Both the position numbers and the translations under genes were made by a program. From Sphingobacteriales bacterium 46-32 (lineage in GTDB: Bacteria > Bacteroidota > Bacteroidia > Chitinophagales > Chitinophagaceae), in NCBI GenBank assembly GCA_001898485.1, contig MKTY01000014.1, positions 248,001 through 312,000 of the forward strand: a DNA stretch of 64,000 nt, written 5' to 3'. Under the pieces are notes generated by a model. It did no database searches, was not told the DNA's origin, and was given only the letters and a program-made list of their open reading frames with translations. How positions within the stretch are numbered: the first letter of the stretch is position 1; every line of letters starts with the position of its first letter. This document shows positions 40,613 to 50,008 of this stretch, one piece after another.

Positions 40613-41857
40613 ATGAACATAACTATTATCGGCGGGGGCATTATTGGTTTATGCACGGCTTATTATTTACGCAGAGAGGGATATGAAGTGACGGTGGTGG
40701 ATCGTCATGAATTGAAGGATGGCTGTTCATTCGGTAATATGGGATATATCTCTCCCTCACATTTTGTTCCATTGGCTACACCGGGTATCATACGCCAGGG
40801 TTTGAAATGGATGATGGATTCATCCAGCCCGTTTTATATTAAACCCCGGCTTAATATGGATCTGATCCGCTGGGGGCTGCTGTTCTCAAAAAATGCTACA
40901 GCAGCCAACGTAAAGAAAGCTGTGCCTGCCCTAAATGGGTTATTGCAGCTAAGCCGCGAACTGATGGTTGATCTGGAGCGGCAGATGCCCGAAGCATTTT
41001 CGCTGCATCAGCAGGGTTGCTGGATGTTGTACAAGCAGGAAAAAACAGGACATCATGAAAAAGAGCTCAGTGAACAGGCCAATGCATTAGGATTACGTAC
41101 CCGCATATGCACTGCAGCCGAAGTACAGGCACTGGAGCCGGAAGTGGAAGTAGATGTACTGGGTGGTGTGCTGTATGAAGATGATTGTCATGTACAGCCC
41201 GGGCAACTGATGCAGGGTTTGTATAAACAACTTTTACAACAGGGCGTCAAATTCTGGCTCAATACAGATGTGCTCAGTGTGGAAACACGGCAGGGGACTA
41301 TTACCAGGCTGATGACCAGCAAAGGAGAACTGCCCTGTGAGCAACTGGTTGTTGCCAATGGCTCCTGGATGGGATTATTTGCGAAAAAGCTGGGGTTGAA
41401 ACTTGCCATGCAGCCGGGCAAAGGATATAGTATGGAGTTTACTGATCTGAGTAAGAATCTTAAACGCCCGTCCATACTGGTCGATGACCGGGTAGCTACC
41501 ACACCTGTAGGTTCCTGGTTGCGCATTGGTGGTACGATGGAACTGAGCGGGCATAGCGAAAAAGTATTACCCCGGCGCGTAGAGGCTATTGCCCGTGCGT
41601 TTGCCCGTTATTATCCCGGTATGAACCTGCCGGCAGCAGACCCATCCCGCGCCTGGTATGGGTATCGCCCGGTGACGCCCGATGGCTTGCCCTATATAGG
41701 TGCTCATAGCCGCTATTCGAATCTTTATTTTGCAGGAGGGCATGCCATGCTGGGGGTAAGTGCCGCAACTGGCACAGGGTTACTGATTACTCAATTGCTG
41801 GGAGGAAAAAAGAGCAGTCTGCCTGTGGAGGCTTTTTCTCCTGAACGATTTAGTTAA
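40613..41857 (+). CDS. FAD-dependent D-amino-acid dehydrogenase, probable D-hydroxyproline dehydrogenase
   Basis: This 414-residue DAO-family flavoprotein starts with IIGGGIIGLCTAYYL (FAD-binding GxGxxG) followed by an acidic VVDRHE strand. DGCSFGNMGYISPSHFVPLATPG is typical of DadA-like dehydrogenases, and a second FAD contact, YFAGGHAMLGVSAATGTG, lies near the C-terminus. With the epimerase and DHDPS-like deaminase in the same island, the likely reaction is oxidation of cis-4-hydroxy-D-proline to 1-pyrroline-4-hydroxy-2-carboxylate. D-proline or another D-amino acid is the alternative substrate. Confidence 0.9.
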   Translation: MNITIIGGGIIGLCTAYYLRREGYEVTVVDRHELKDGCSFGNMGYISPSHFVPLATPGIIRQGLKWMMDSSSPFYIKPRLNMDLIRWGLLFSKNATAANVKKAVPALNGLLQLSRELMVDLERQMPEAFSLHQQGCWMLYKQEKTGHHEKELSEQANALGLRTRICTAAEVQALEPEVEVDVLGGVLYEDDCHVQPGQLMQGLYKQLLQQGVKFWLNTDVLSVETRQGTITRLMTSKGELPCEQLVVANGSWMGLFAKKLGLKLAMQPGKGYSMEFTDLSKNLKRPSILVDDRVATTPVGSWLRIGGTMELSGHSEKVLPRRVEAIARAFARYYPGMNLPAADPSRAWYGYRPVTPDGLPYIGAHSRYSNLYFAGGHAMLGVSAATGTGLLITQLLGGKKSSLPVEAFSPERFS

Positions 41858-41896
41858 AAATTTGTTGATAGGCCGGTGGCATCCCGAGAGAGTTGC

Positions 41897-41904
41897 TACT
41901 TTTA
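41897..41904 (+). promoter_or_regulatory. -7-like promoter box of bshC
   Basis: TACTTTTA is a partial TAnnTTTG match and ends 7 nt before the chosen bshC ATG. Confidence 0.35.
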
Positions 41905-41911
41905 TATTTCT

Positions 41912-43513
41912 ATGGATTGTACATCTACCCGCATTCCTTACAGGGCAACAGGCTTTTTTTCGAAGATCACGCTCGATTATGTGGATCAGGCGGCCCCTTT
42001 GCGCCCCTTTTTTGAGCATAGCAACGACTGGGCCGGCATAAAAGCCGCAATAGAAGCACGCAGCCGTTTTAAAACAAATAGAAAGGTACTGGCAGATCAA
42101 CTCGAAAAACAATACGAAGGGGTAGATACGAGCGACCGCACGCGGGAAAATATCCGCCATTTGCTGAAGGATACCACGTTTACCATCACTACAGCCCATC
42201 AGCCCAACCTGTTTACCGGTCCGCTTTATTTTATCTATAAAATCCTGCATACGGTAAGCCTGGCGGAAGCCTGCTCACAGCATTTTCCGGCTTATCATTT
42301 TGTACCAGTTTATTACATGGGTAGTGAAGATGCTGACCTCGACGAGCTGGGACATTTCTATCTAACCGGCGATAAGCATGTATGGAATACCCGTCAAACC
42401 GGTGCCGTGGGGCGGATGAAGGTTGATAAAGAATTGCTGTCGCTCATTACAGCCATAGAGGGACAATTGTCAGTACAGCCTTACGGGGAGCAACTGGTAA
42501 CATTGCTTAAGACTCATTTTATCCCCGGGGCAACTATTCAGCAGGCTACATTTGGCCTGGTAAATGCGCTCACAAAGCAATGGGGTGTGGTGGTACTGAT
42601 ACCTGACAACGCTGCGCTCAAAGAACTGATGCAGGAAGTATTTGCAGATGAATTACAGCAACAACCCTCCATAGCCCTCGTTGAAAATACAGCAGAGGCC
42701 CTGGCAACTGCCGGATACAAAGTGCAGGCCCATCCGCGCGATATCAACCTGTTTTACCTCGAAGAGGGAATCCGTAACCGGATCGAACAAACCGGTGAAA
42801 TATATGCTGTTGCCGGAACCGACATCCGCTTTACCAAAGAGGCCATGCTGTTGGAATTGAAACAGCATCCGGAACGGTTTAGCCCCAATGTAATACTGCG
42901 CGGTCTTTTCCAGGAGACTATCCTGCCTAATATTGCCTTTATAGGAGGCGGAGGAGAAACTGCCTATTGGCTGCAGTTACGTTCTTTATTTACACATTAT
43001 AAAACGCCCTATCCTGTTTTGATCCTTCGCAATTCTTTTATGTTGCTCGAAGAGAAGTGGAAGGAGAAGATTATCCGGCTTGGATTTTCGCCTGTTGATC
43101 TTTTTAAACCGGCAGATGTGTTGCTCAACATGCTCGTAAACAGGGAAACGGAGCATCAGCTGAAACTGAATGGCAGTCTCGAAGAGGCCCGTCGCTTATA
43201 TGAACAATTAAAAAAACAGGCCGGAGCAATTGATGCCACACTTGTAGCCCATGTGGAGGCGCTGGAAACAAAAGCAGTGTATCGCCTGCAGGAGCTGGAA
43301 AAGAAAATGCTGCGTGCGGAGAAAAGAAAGTTTGCCAGTCAGCAACATCAATTGCAAACCATTCGCCAGGAACTTTTCCCCGGAGGCGGATTGCAGGAAC
43401 GCACAGAAAGTTTCATGCAGTATTATGCCAAATGGGGACAGTCATTTATAGAGGCTCTGTATCAGCATTCGCTCAGCGTGGAGCAGGAGTTTGTAATAGT
43501 AGAGATGAAGTAG
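41912..43513 (+). CDS. bshC: Bacillithiol biosynthesis cysteine-adding enzyme BshC
   Basis: This 533-residue protein is the last enzyme of bacillithiol synthesis, adding cysteine to GlcN-malate. Recognisable blocks are TAHQPNLFTGPLYFIYKI (residues about 88-105, with the HxxN nucleotidyl-transferase-like signature), YYMGSEDADLDELGHF and the IGGGGETAYWLQL loop. A C-terminal coiled coil (residues about 420-490) is characteristic of BshC. The start at 41912 was taken because a -7-like box precedes it; a longer frame adds 12 residues. The stop is followed at once by a repeat island. bshA and bshB are not in the window. Confidence 0.95.
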   Translation: MDCTSTRIPYRATGFFSKITLDYVDQAAPLRPFFEHSNDWAGIKAAIEARSRFKTNRKVLADQLEKQYEGVDTSDRTRENIRHLLKDTTFTITTAHQPNLFTGPLYFIYKILHTVSLAEACSQHFPAYHFVPVYYMGSEDADLDELGHFYLTGDKHVWNTRQTGAVGRMKVDKELLSLITAIEGQLSVQPYGEQLVTLLKTHFIPGATIQQATFGLVNALTKQWGVVVLIPDNAALKELMQEVFADELQQQPSIALVENTAEALATAGYKVQAHPRDINLFYLEEGIRNRIEQTGEIYAVAGTDIRFTKEAMLLELKQHPERFSPNVILRGLFQETILPNIAFIGGGGETAYWLQLRSLFTHYKTPYPVLILRNSFMLLEEKWKEKIIRLGFSPVDLFKPADVLLNMLVNRETEHQLKLNGSLEEARRLYEQLKKQAGAIDATLVAHVEALETKAVYRLQELEKKMLRAEKRKFASQQHQLQTIRQELFPGGGLQERTESFMQYYAKWGQSFIEALYQHSLSVEQEFVIVEMK

Positions 43514-43650
43514 TATAAAAGTTTAAAGGTATAAAAGTATAAAGGACAGGGCGAAAAGCTGACAGATTATAAGTGTTAAGTATTAAGTAATAAGTTATAG
43601 GTATCAATCATCTGTAATTGCTGTCAACTGTCATCTGTCATCTGTTAACT
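43512..43650. repeat. Intergenic island between bshC and purE
   Basis: Left arms: GTATAAAAGTTTAAAGGT (period 8-9), then AAGTGTTAAGTATTAAGTAA (period 7). Right arm: CTGTCAACTGTCATCTGTCA with CTGTTAAC (period 7). Three repeat families lie in one island. Confidence 0.85.
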
Positions 43651-43651
43651 A

Positions 43652-44176
43652 TTATATATCGTAACCGTTGCTCCAGCCTTCTTTTTGCAGTTTGCTTACT
43701 TTTTCCAGTACTTCATTTTCCAGTTGCGCTTTATAGGAAGCTACTTTTTGCTGAATATCCTTATTGTCGGCGCCGATAATTTGTGCAGCGAGGATACCGG
43801 CATTTTTAGCTGCATTGAGCGCCACGGTGGCTACGGGTACGCCATTGGGCATTTGAAGAATCGAGAGTACGGAGTCCCAGCCGTCAATGGAGTTGGAAGA
43901 TTTGATGGGTACGCCAATTACAGGTAATGGCGTGATGGAAGCCACCATGCCCGGCAAATGCGCGGCTCCGCCAGCCCCGGCAATAATTACTTTTAATCCC
44001 CGGCCGGCAGCTTCCTGTGCATAGGACACCATGCGAAGGGGAGTACGATGAGCTGAAACCACGGTCAGTTCGAACGGAATGGAAAATTGATTGAGCATAT
44101 CGGCCGCTGCCTGCATTACCGGAAGATCACTATCGCTGCCCATTATTATGCCCACAAGGGCCTTACTGTTTGCCAT
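43652..44176 (-). CDS. purE: N5-carboxyaminoimidazole ribonucleotide mutase
   Basis: This 174-residue class I PurE converts N5-CAIR to CAIR in purine synthesis. The N-terminal [13 protein letters not shown] loop, VVSAHRTP, the [14 protein letters not shown] loop and VPIKSS are all intact. The start at 44176 (MANSKALVG) fits the family better than the longer frame at 44203. It works with PurK, which is encoded 5.8 kb upstream on the same strand, separated by a tripartite efflux operon. Confidence 0.95.
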   Translation of the reverse strand: MANSKALVGIIMGSDSDLPVMQAAADMLNQFSIPFELTVVSAHRTPLRMVSYAQEAAGRGLKVIIAGAGGAAHLPGMVASITPLPVIGVPIKSSNSIDGWDSVLSILQMPNGVPVATVALNAAKNAGILAAQIIGADNKDIQQKVASYKAQLENEVLEKVSKLQKEGWSNGYDI

Positions 44177-44267
44177 ACTGTTTCGCTTTTTGCTGACGGT
44201 CAAAGTTCTTCAAATAATCGGAGCCGGCTAAAATAATTTTCCAGATGCCTGAATAATTATCCGGCGC

Positions 44268-45584
44268 TTATCGTACAAGGTCTCCTTTAATACGCAGGAG
44301 TTCGGTCTCTGCCAGTTTGGTAGCATAACGGGCGGCTATAAGACGGTTATTGGCAGCTTCCAGGCTGTTTTGCGCCTCGCGCAGCTGCACCAGGGTCGCC
44401 GCACCCAGTTTATAGGTCTGGAAAACGATCTCTACATTTTCACGGGCCAGCAATATATTTTCTTCCTCGAGCTGTAATGCTTTTTTCTGTTGTTCGTAGT
44501 TCTTGAAGGCATTGATGACAGACAGGTTGATCAGTGAACGCTGATTGTCGAAAATAAGCTGCTGGTAGGCTATATCGAGTTTGGCCTGTCTTATCAGTCT
44601 TTTCTGGTTAAACCGGTTAAATATGGGAATAGATGCCGACAGCCCATAGTTGAGGCCGTATGATTTATTAAAAAGAGGAGAGAAGGGGTTAATGACAGTC
44701 TTGTTGTCTGTTCTGCTGTAATTATAAGCCGAATTGAAGGAAACTGTGGGTAAGAGCTCAGCTTTACGTTCCTTTAGTGTGAGTTCTGCAATGTCAATAC
44801 CTTTTTGTGCCAGCAAGAGGGTGGGATTTGTCTTTTCGAGGTCAATCTGGATATCGCCCAGCACAATGCCCATATTGAGAGGAATGGAGTCGCTGACTTC
44901 AAAAAAAGTTCCATAAGTAATGTTCATCGCCTGGTTGAGCTGCTCTTTCAATTGATCAATCAGGGTAAGTTGTTCCAGCTTCAATGCCTTTTGGGCATTA
45001 AGATCAACCTTACTCTGAAGCAGGTCTGGTTTAGCGCCTGTGCCGATATCCAGTTTGTATTGTGAAAGTTTTACCCTTTCCTCATTCAGGGATATTTGCT
45101 CTTCTACCGCCTTCAGTTGTTGCTTCTGTCGTACGATATTGTAATAGGTATTGACAACAGCAGCTACAGTATTAACCACCTGGTTTTTTACAGCCAGTGA
45201 TCCGAGTTCTACCAGTTGTCCGGCTTTATCGCGGGTGGCAAACATTTTCAATCCGTCGAAGAGTGTCCAGTTCAATGCCAGCGAGGCAGCGGTATTGTGT
45301 GAGCGGATATTGTTTTGTTCCCTTTTGGAGCCATCGGCCAGCGTTTGCCGCTGATCGTTATTGTTCCAGGTAGTGCCCAGGGTGCCATTGAGCGTGGGCA
45401 GAAATGCTGCATTGCGGTAAGAATAGTCAAGTGCCGCTACCATCGAGTCGTTGCGTGAAAGCCGAATGTCGAAATTGTTCTGCAATGCCGTGGCAATGGC
45501 TTCTTCCAGCGTAAGCATGCGCTGTGCGACCAGTTGACTGCCGGTAAAAATGAAAAAAGATAGGATAACAAGTATACGTTTCAT
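44268..45584 (-). CDS. TolC family outer membrane efflux protein
   Basis: This 438-residue outer-membrane channel subunit has a signal peptide (LVILSFFIFTGSQLVAQ) and the two repeated TolC halves of long coiled-coil helices, with LTLEEAIATALQNNFDIRLS at the start and LVQLREAQNSLEAANNRLIAARY at the end. It forms the exit duct of the RND pump encoded immediately upstream. The gap to the permease gene is only 14 bp, so the three genes form one operon. Substrate is not predictable. Confidence 0.93.
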   Translation of the reverse strand: MKRILVILSFFIFTGSQLVAQRMLTLEEAIATALQNNFDIRLSRNDSMVAALDYSYRNAAFLPTLNGTLGTTWNNNDQRQTLADGSKREQNNIRSHNTAASLALNWTLFDGLKMFATRDKAGQLVELGSLAVKNQVVNTVAAVVNTYYNIVRQKQQLKAVEEQISLNEERVKLSQYKLDIGTGAKPDLLQSKVDLNAQKALKLEQLTLIDQLKEQLNQAMNITYGTFFEVSDSIPLNMGIVLGDIQIDLEKTNPTLLLAQKGIDIAELTLKERKAELLPTVSFNSAYNYSRTDNKTVINPFSPLFNKSYGLNYGLSASIPIFNRFNQKRLIRQAKLDIAYQQLIFDNQRSLINLSVINAFKNYEQQKKALQLEEENILLARENVEIVFQTYKLGAATLVQLREAQNSLEAANNRLIAARYATKLAETELLRIKGDLVR

Positions 45585-45598
45585 GTATGCCGGTTTAG

Positions 45599-48500
45599 TT
45601 AAGCCTCTGCAGATGCTGGTGGCACAGAAGAGGGTGAGGATTCATTAGTATGTTCCGGGTAAAGCCGTTCCATTTCGCTGATCTTCTTTTTGCCGGAAAA
45701 CAGGTAGTACACAACAGGTAATACAAATAAGGTAAGTACCAGCGAGAACATGATACCTCCTACGATTACTATGCCCAGCGGTATACGGCTGGTGGCGGCT
45801 GCACCCAGTGAAAGTGCCAGCGGTAATGCACCCAGGGCCATTGCCAGGCTGGTCATCAGGATGGGGCGTAACCGCTGTGTGGCAGAGTAGATGGCTGCTT
45901 CCAGTTTGGGCATTCCCTTCATCCGGTTCTGATTGGCAAACTCCACAATTAGGATACCATTTTTGGTCACCAGCCCTATAAGCATGATCATACCAATCTG
46001 CGAAAAGATATTAAGCGTATGACCAAATAACCACAGACTGAGTACGGCACCAGCCATCGCCAGTGGTACTGTGACCATGATGATAAGCGGATCAATAAAG
46101 CTTTCGAACTGAGCGGCAAGGATCAGGAAGATCAGCCCCAGCGCCAGTAAAAAGGCAAAGCTGGTATTGCTGGTGCTTTCGGCAAAGTCGCGTGATGATC
46201 CGGAGAGTGAAGTGGCAAATGTATCGTCCAGCAGTTCTTTGGCGATCCGGTCCATTTCCTTAATACCGTCACCAATAGTATAGCCAGGCTGCAGGCCGGC
46301 AGAAATGGTGGCGGATTTGTAACGGTTGAAGTGATAAATAGTAGGAGGGGTATTGGCCTCTTCCACATTTACCAGGTTGTCCATGCTGATCATTTCGCCG
46401 CGGCTGTTGCGTACAAAAAGTGTTTTCAGATCATTAGGATCATCGCGGTCACGGCGGGCTACCTGGCCCATCACCTGGTATTGTTTGCCATCTTTGGTAA
46501 AATATCCCAGGCGGCGATTGCTGTAGGCCAGCTGAAGTGTTTCTGAAATGTCGTTGACGCTAACACCCAGTTCGCTGGCTTTTAAGCGATCAATAGATAC
46601 CCGCAGCTCAGGCTTGTTGAATTTGAGATCGGCATCTACCTGTAAAAGAATTTTGCTTTTGCCTGCTTCCTCCAGGAATTTGGGTAGTATTTCTGTGAGC
46701 TTTTGGAAGTTGTTGTTTTGGATAACAAAGGCTACCGGTTGGCCACCCCGCCGGTTTACTGAAATGGTTTGTTCCTGAATGGCGAAGGCGCGGCCTTCAT
46801 TGAATTTCGGGATATTCCGGTTCACCATGTTTACGATTTCTTCCTGCGAGCGTTTCCGGTCTTTGGGATCAACCAGGGTTACCCGCACAAAACCGGTATT
46901 GGCATTACCACTTCCTGAAAAACCGGGAGAGGTTACACTAAGCACTATTTCTTTTTCCGGTACACTGTCTACAATCAGCTGACTTACGCGGTCAACGAAT
47001 TTATCCATCGCATCAAACGAAGTGCCTTCGGGTGCTGTGAGTTGCAGACGAAACTGACTCCGGTCTTCCATGGGGGCCAGCTCTGACTGAAGATTACGGC
47101 CAATACCAAAGATGATACCTACACAGGCGAGAATAAGCAGATATGCGATCCATTTTACGCGCATAAAGGCTGTGAGCGCACGTTGGTAACCGTTTTCCAT
47201 GCCACGGAAAAAAGGTTCGGTCTTCAGGTAAAACCAGGAGTGCTTGTGCGCATTTTTTTTGCTCAGCTTTACGTTGAGTACGGGTGTAAGCGTAAGCGAT
47301 ACAAAAGCCGAGATCAGTACAGCACCTGCTACCACTATGCCAAATTCGCGAAACAGACTGCCTACAAAACCCTGCAGGAATATGATCGGGAGAAACACAA
47401 CGGCCAGGGTGATGGATGTGGCAATAACGGCAAAGTAGATTTCTTTCGAACCTTCCTTAGCAGCCTGCCATTTACCCATGCCTTTCTCCATTTTTTTATA
47501 GATATTTTCCGTGACCACAATGCCATCGTCTACCACCAGGCCGGTAGCCAGCACGATGGCAAGGAGTGAAAGTACATTGATGGTATATCCCATCAGGTAC
47601 ATGATAAAGAATGCTCCTATCAGTGACACCGGAATATCGATCAGCGGACGTATGGCAATAAGCCAGTCGCGGAAGAACAGATAAATAATAATTACCACCA
47701 GTACTATCGCGATAATCAATGTTTCTTCTACCTCGGAAATGGATCGTTTGATAAATTTGGTCTGGTCAAGTGCGATATTGATGCTGATATCGTCGGGAAC
47801 ATCCTTTTTAATTTGTTCCAGACGTTTATAAAATTCATCGGAAATAGCCACATAGTTAGAGCCGGGTTGGGGAACCAGGGCGAGGGCGATCATGGGGATG
47901 CCGCTCTCTTTCAGCATGGTCTCCTCATTTTCGGGTCCCAATATCACCTCACCGATATCACGTACGCGGATATCGGCTCCATTTACATTGCGGATGATAA
48001 TATTGCTAAACTCTTCTTCCGTATTGAGGCGGCCGAAAGTACGTACGGTGAGTTCAGTAGTGTTGCCCGAAATTTTTCCGGAAGGCAGTTCTACGTTTTC
48101 TTTTTGCAGGGCTGCCTGTACATCACCGGGAGTTAGTCCATAAGCCGAAAGCCGTGCCGGATCGATCCAGATCCGCATGGCATATCGCTTTTCGCCCCAT
48201 ATCTGGATACCACTTACACCCGGAATGGTTTGCAGCCGTTCTACCAGTACGTTGTTGGCATATTCCGTTACCTGCAGCTGGTTGCGGGTATTACTCTGTA
48301 CTGTCATGGAGAGGATGGCATCCGAAGAGGCGTCTGCTTTCGATACCACCGGTGGTGCTTCAAGATCCGGAGGCAGTGAGCGCTGTGCCTGTGATACTTT
48401 GTCGCGCACATCATTGGCAGCAGCTTCGAGGTCAATGCCCAGTTCAAACTCCACGTTGATATTGCTGGTACCGTTGCTGCTGGAAGAGGTAATGTTCTTG

Positions 48501-48730
48501 ATGCCGGCGATGCCGTTTACCGCTTTTTCGAGCGGCTCAGTGATCTGGGTCTCGATAATATCAGCATTGGCTCCGGCATACGAAGTGCGTACGCTGATGT
48601 TGGGCGGATCAATAGCCGGGTAGTCACGGATACCCAGAAATTTGAACCCGATAACACCAAATACCACAATGATAATATTCATCACTATGGCGAGTACGGG
48701 GCGGCGCAGACTGAGCTCGGAGATATTCAT
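45599..48730 (-). CDS. RND efflux transporter permease (HAE1/AcrB-like)
   Basis: This 1043-residue inner-membrane pump has 12 membrane segments and two large periplasmic loops. It shows the HAE1 signatures FGVIGFKFLGIRDYPAIDPP at the N-terminus, VLATGLVVDDGIVVTENIYK with the proton-relay Asp pair in TM4, and GLVTKNGILIVEFANQ in TM10-11. Length and layout match AcrB/MexB-type drug or lipid exporters. It is the central gene of an adaptor-permease-TolC operon. The proton-relay aspartates are present, so an active pump is expected. Confidence 0.96.
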   Translation of the reverse strand: MNISELSLRRPVLAIVMNIIIVVFGVIGFKFLGIRDYPAIDPPNISVRTSYAGANADIIETQITEPLEKAVNGIAGIKNITSSSSNGTSNINVEFELGIDLEAAANDVRDKVSQAQRSLPPDLEAPPVVSKADASSDAILSMTVQSNTRNQLQVTEYANNVLVERLQTIPGVSGIQIWGEKRYAMRIWIDPARLSAYGLTPGDVQAALQKENVELPSGKISGNTTELTVRTFGRLNTEEEFSNIIIRNVNGADIRVRDIGEVILGPENEETMLKESGIPMIALALVPQPGSNYVAISDEFYKRLEQIKKDVPDDISINIALDQTKFIKRSISEVEETLIIAIVLVVIIIYLFFRDWLIAIRPLIDIPVSLIGAFFIMYLMGYTINVLSLLAIVLATGLVVDDGIVVTENIYKKMEKGMGKWQAAKEGSKEIYFAVIATSITLAVVFLPIIFLQGFVGSLFREFGIVVAGAVLISAFVSLTLTPVLNVKLSKKNAHKHSWFYLKTEPFFRGMENGYQRALTAFMRVKWIAYLLILACVGIIFGIGRNLQSELAPMEDRSQFRLQLTAPEGTSFDAMDKFVDRVSQLIVDSVPEKEIVLSVTSPGFSGSGNANTGFVRVTLVDPKDRKRSQEEIVNMVNRNIPKFNEGRAFAIQEQTISVNRRGGQPVAFVIQNNNFQKLTEILPKFLEEAGKSKILLQVDADLKFNKPELRVSIDRLKASELGVSVNDISETLQLAYSNRRLGYFTKDGKQYQVMGQVARRDRDDPNDLKTLFVRNSRGEMISMDNLVNVEEANTPPTIYHFNRYKSATISAGLQPGYTIGDGIKEMDRIAKELLDDTFATSLSGSSRDFAESTSNTSFAFLLALGLIFLILAAQFESFIDPLIIMVTVPLAMAGAVLSLWLFGHTLNIFSQIGMIMLIGLVTKNGILIVEFANQNRMKGMPKLEAAIYSATQRLRPILMTSLAMALGALPLALSLGAAATSRIPLGIVIVGGIMFSLVLTLFVLPVVYYLFSGKKKISEMERLYPEHTNESSPSSVPPASAEA

Positions 48731-48777
48731 GCAATGAGTTTAATGTTGCACAATACGTTTCTGTAAATAAGGCGCAG

Positions 48778-49851
48778 TTATTTCGGCTGGCTGTTTATCA
48801 CATTGTTGATGGCGATCTTACTGCTGGGTTTTGTACTCAGCAAACCGGTGACAACAATGGTGTCTCCGGCTTTCAATCCTTCCAGTATCTGAACTCTTGC
48901 AGAGTCGCGCACACCAGTGGTTACATCAATAAAATTGGCTACACCTCCTTCGTAACGGATAATCTTTTTGCCGCGGGCCTGGGGCAGTACAGCCTGAGTA
49001 GGTACCAGCAGTGCATTGGGGTTGGGGTCGAAGTGTAATTGCACTTTGGCAAATGCGCCGGGCAATAAATGACCTCCTTCGCGCGATTGAATCAATGCAC
49101 GCACTTTTAAGCTGCGGGTGGTTTCAGTTACGGCCGATTCGGTGGCGATCACGCGGGCCTTGTATTTTTCCGGAGCCCCTTCGAAATTAAAATCCACTAT
49201 TTGCCCGATTTTGAGCTGTGCAGAATATTTTTCCGGTATGGTGAAGTCGAGCTTGAGCTGGCTGGTCTGATTAATAACAGCAATAATGGTGGTTGGCGTA
49301 ACATATGCGCCGGGGCTGATGTTTTTTAAACCAAGTTTGCCATCAAAAGGAGCACGGATTTCCGTTTTGGTAATGCTGGTACGGATCAGGTCCATATCTG
49401 CCTTAATGTTATTCACGTTGAGCAGGCTGGCATCATAATCTGCCTTGCTGATGCCCTGTATGCGAAGCAACTGGGCAGAACGCTCTTCATTGGTTTGTGC
49501 GATCTGCAGTTGTACCTCCAGCTTTTTGAGTTGCGCCTGCAGATCTGCATCATACAGTTTGGCCAGCAGGGTGCCGCGGCTTACAAATTTGCCTTCTGCA
49601 ACATTGAGGCGGATTATTCGACCTGATACTTCGGGGTGAATTTCTGTAGCTTCATTGGCGATGACTGTACCGGGTACTTCGAGGTTTTCTGCAAATGGCT
49701 CGGCTTTTACCACAAAAACATCCACACGGGCAGGGCCGGACGGGCGATTGGCACCTGCAGCAGGTGTTTGTTTTTTATCTTTTTGACCGCAACCGGCCAT
49801 CACCAGCAGCGAAGCTGCCAGTATGCAATAGTAGAGTTTTGATTTCGTCAT
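48778..49851 (-). CDS. RND efflux periplasmic adaptor subunit (MFP)
   Basis: This 357-residue lipoprotein adaptor has the lipobox VMAGC near residue 20. The barrel-sandwich/lipoyl halves are VPGTVIANEATEIHPEVSGRI and IRAPFDGKLGLKNISPGAYV, the hairpin helices lie between, and a beta-barrel and membrane-proximal domain follow. It links the RND permease to TolC. It is first in the operon and is followed 47 bp later by the permease gene. No local regulator gene is present. The start MTKSKLYYC at 49851 is preferred, with 49860 possible. Confidence 0.94.
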   Translation of the reverse strand: MTKSKLYYCILAASLLVMAGCGQKDKKQTPAAGANRPSGPARVDVFVVKAEPFAENLEVPGTVIANEATEIHPEVSGRIIRLNVAEGKFVSRGTLLAKLYDADLQAQLKKLEVQLQIAQTNEERSAQLLRIQGISKADYDASLLNVNNIKADMDLIRTSITKTEIRAPFDGKLGLKNISPGAYVTPTTIIAVINQTSQLKLDFTIPEKYSAQLKIGQIVDFNFEGAPEKYKARVIATESAVTETTRSLKVRALIQSREGGHLLPGAFAKVQLHFDPNPNALLVPTQAVLPQARGKKIIRYEGGVANFIDVTTGVRDSARVQILEGLKAGDTIVVTGLLSTKPSSKIAINNVINSQPK

Positions 49852-50008
49852 GTGTATCAAATTGGCTTCCGTGGATTTGACTTCCGGTGAGAAAATGCAA
49901 TCATTTTAAATGGCCTGCGCCGGGTTGCTATTGGACGTCAGGCAATTGCCAATCATGCGCCCGGATAGAAGGCCGGTATGAGCGGCCTAAACGCAGGATG
50001 GACGGCTG

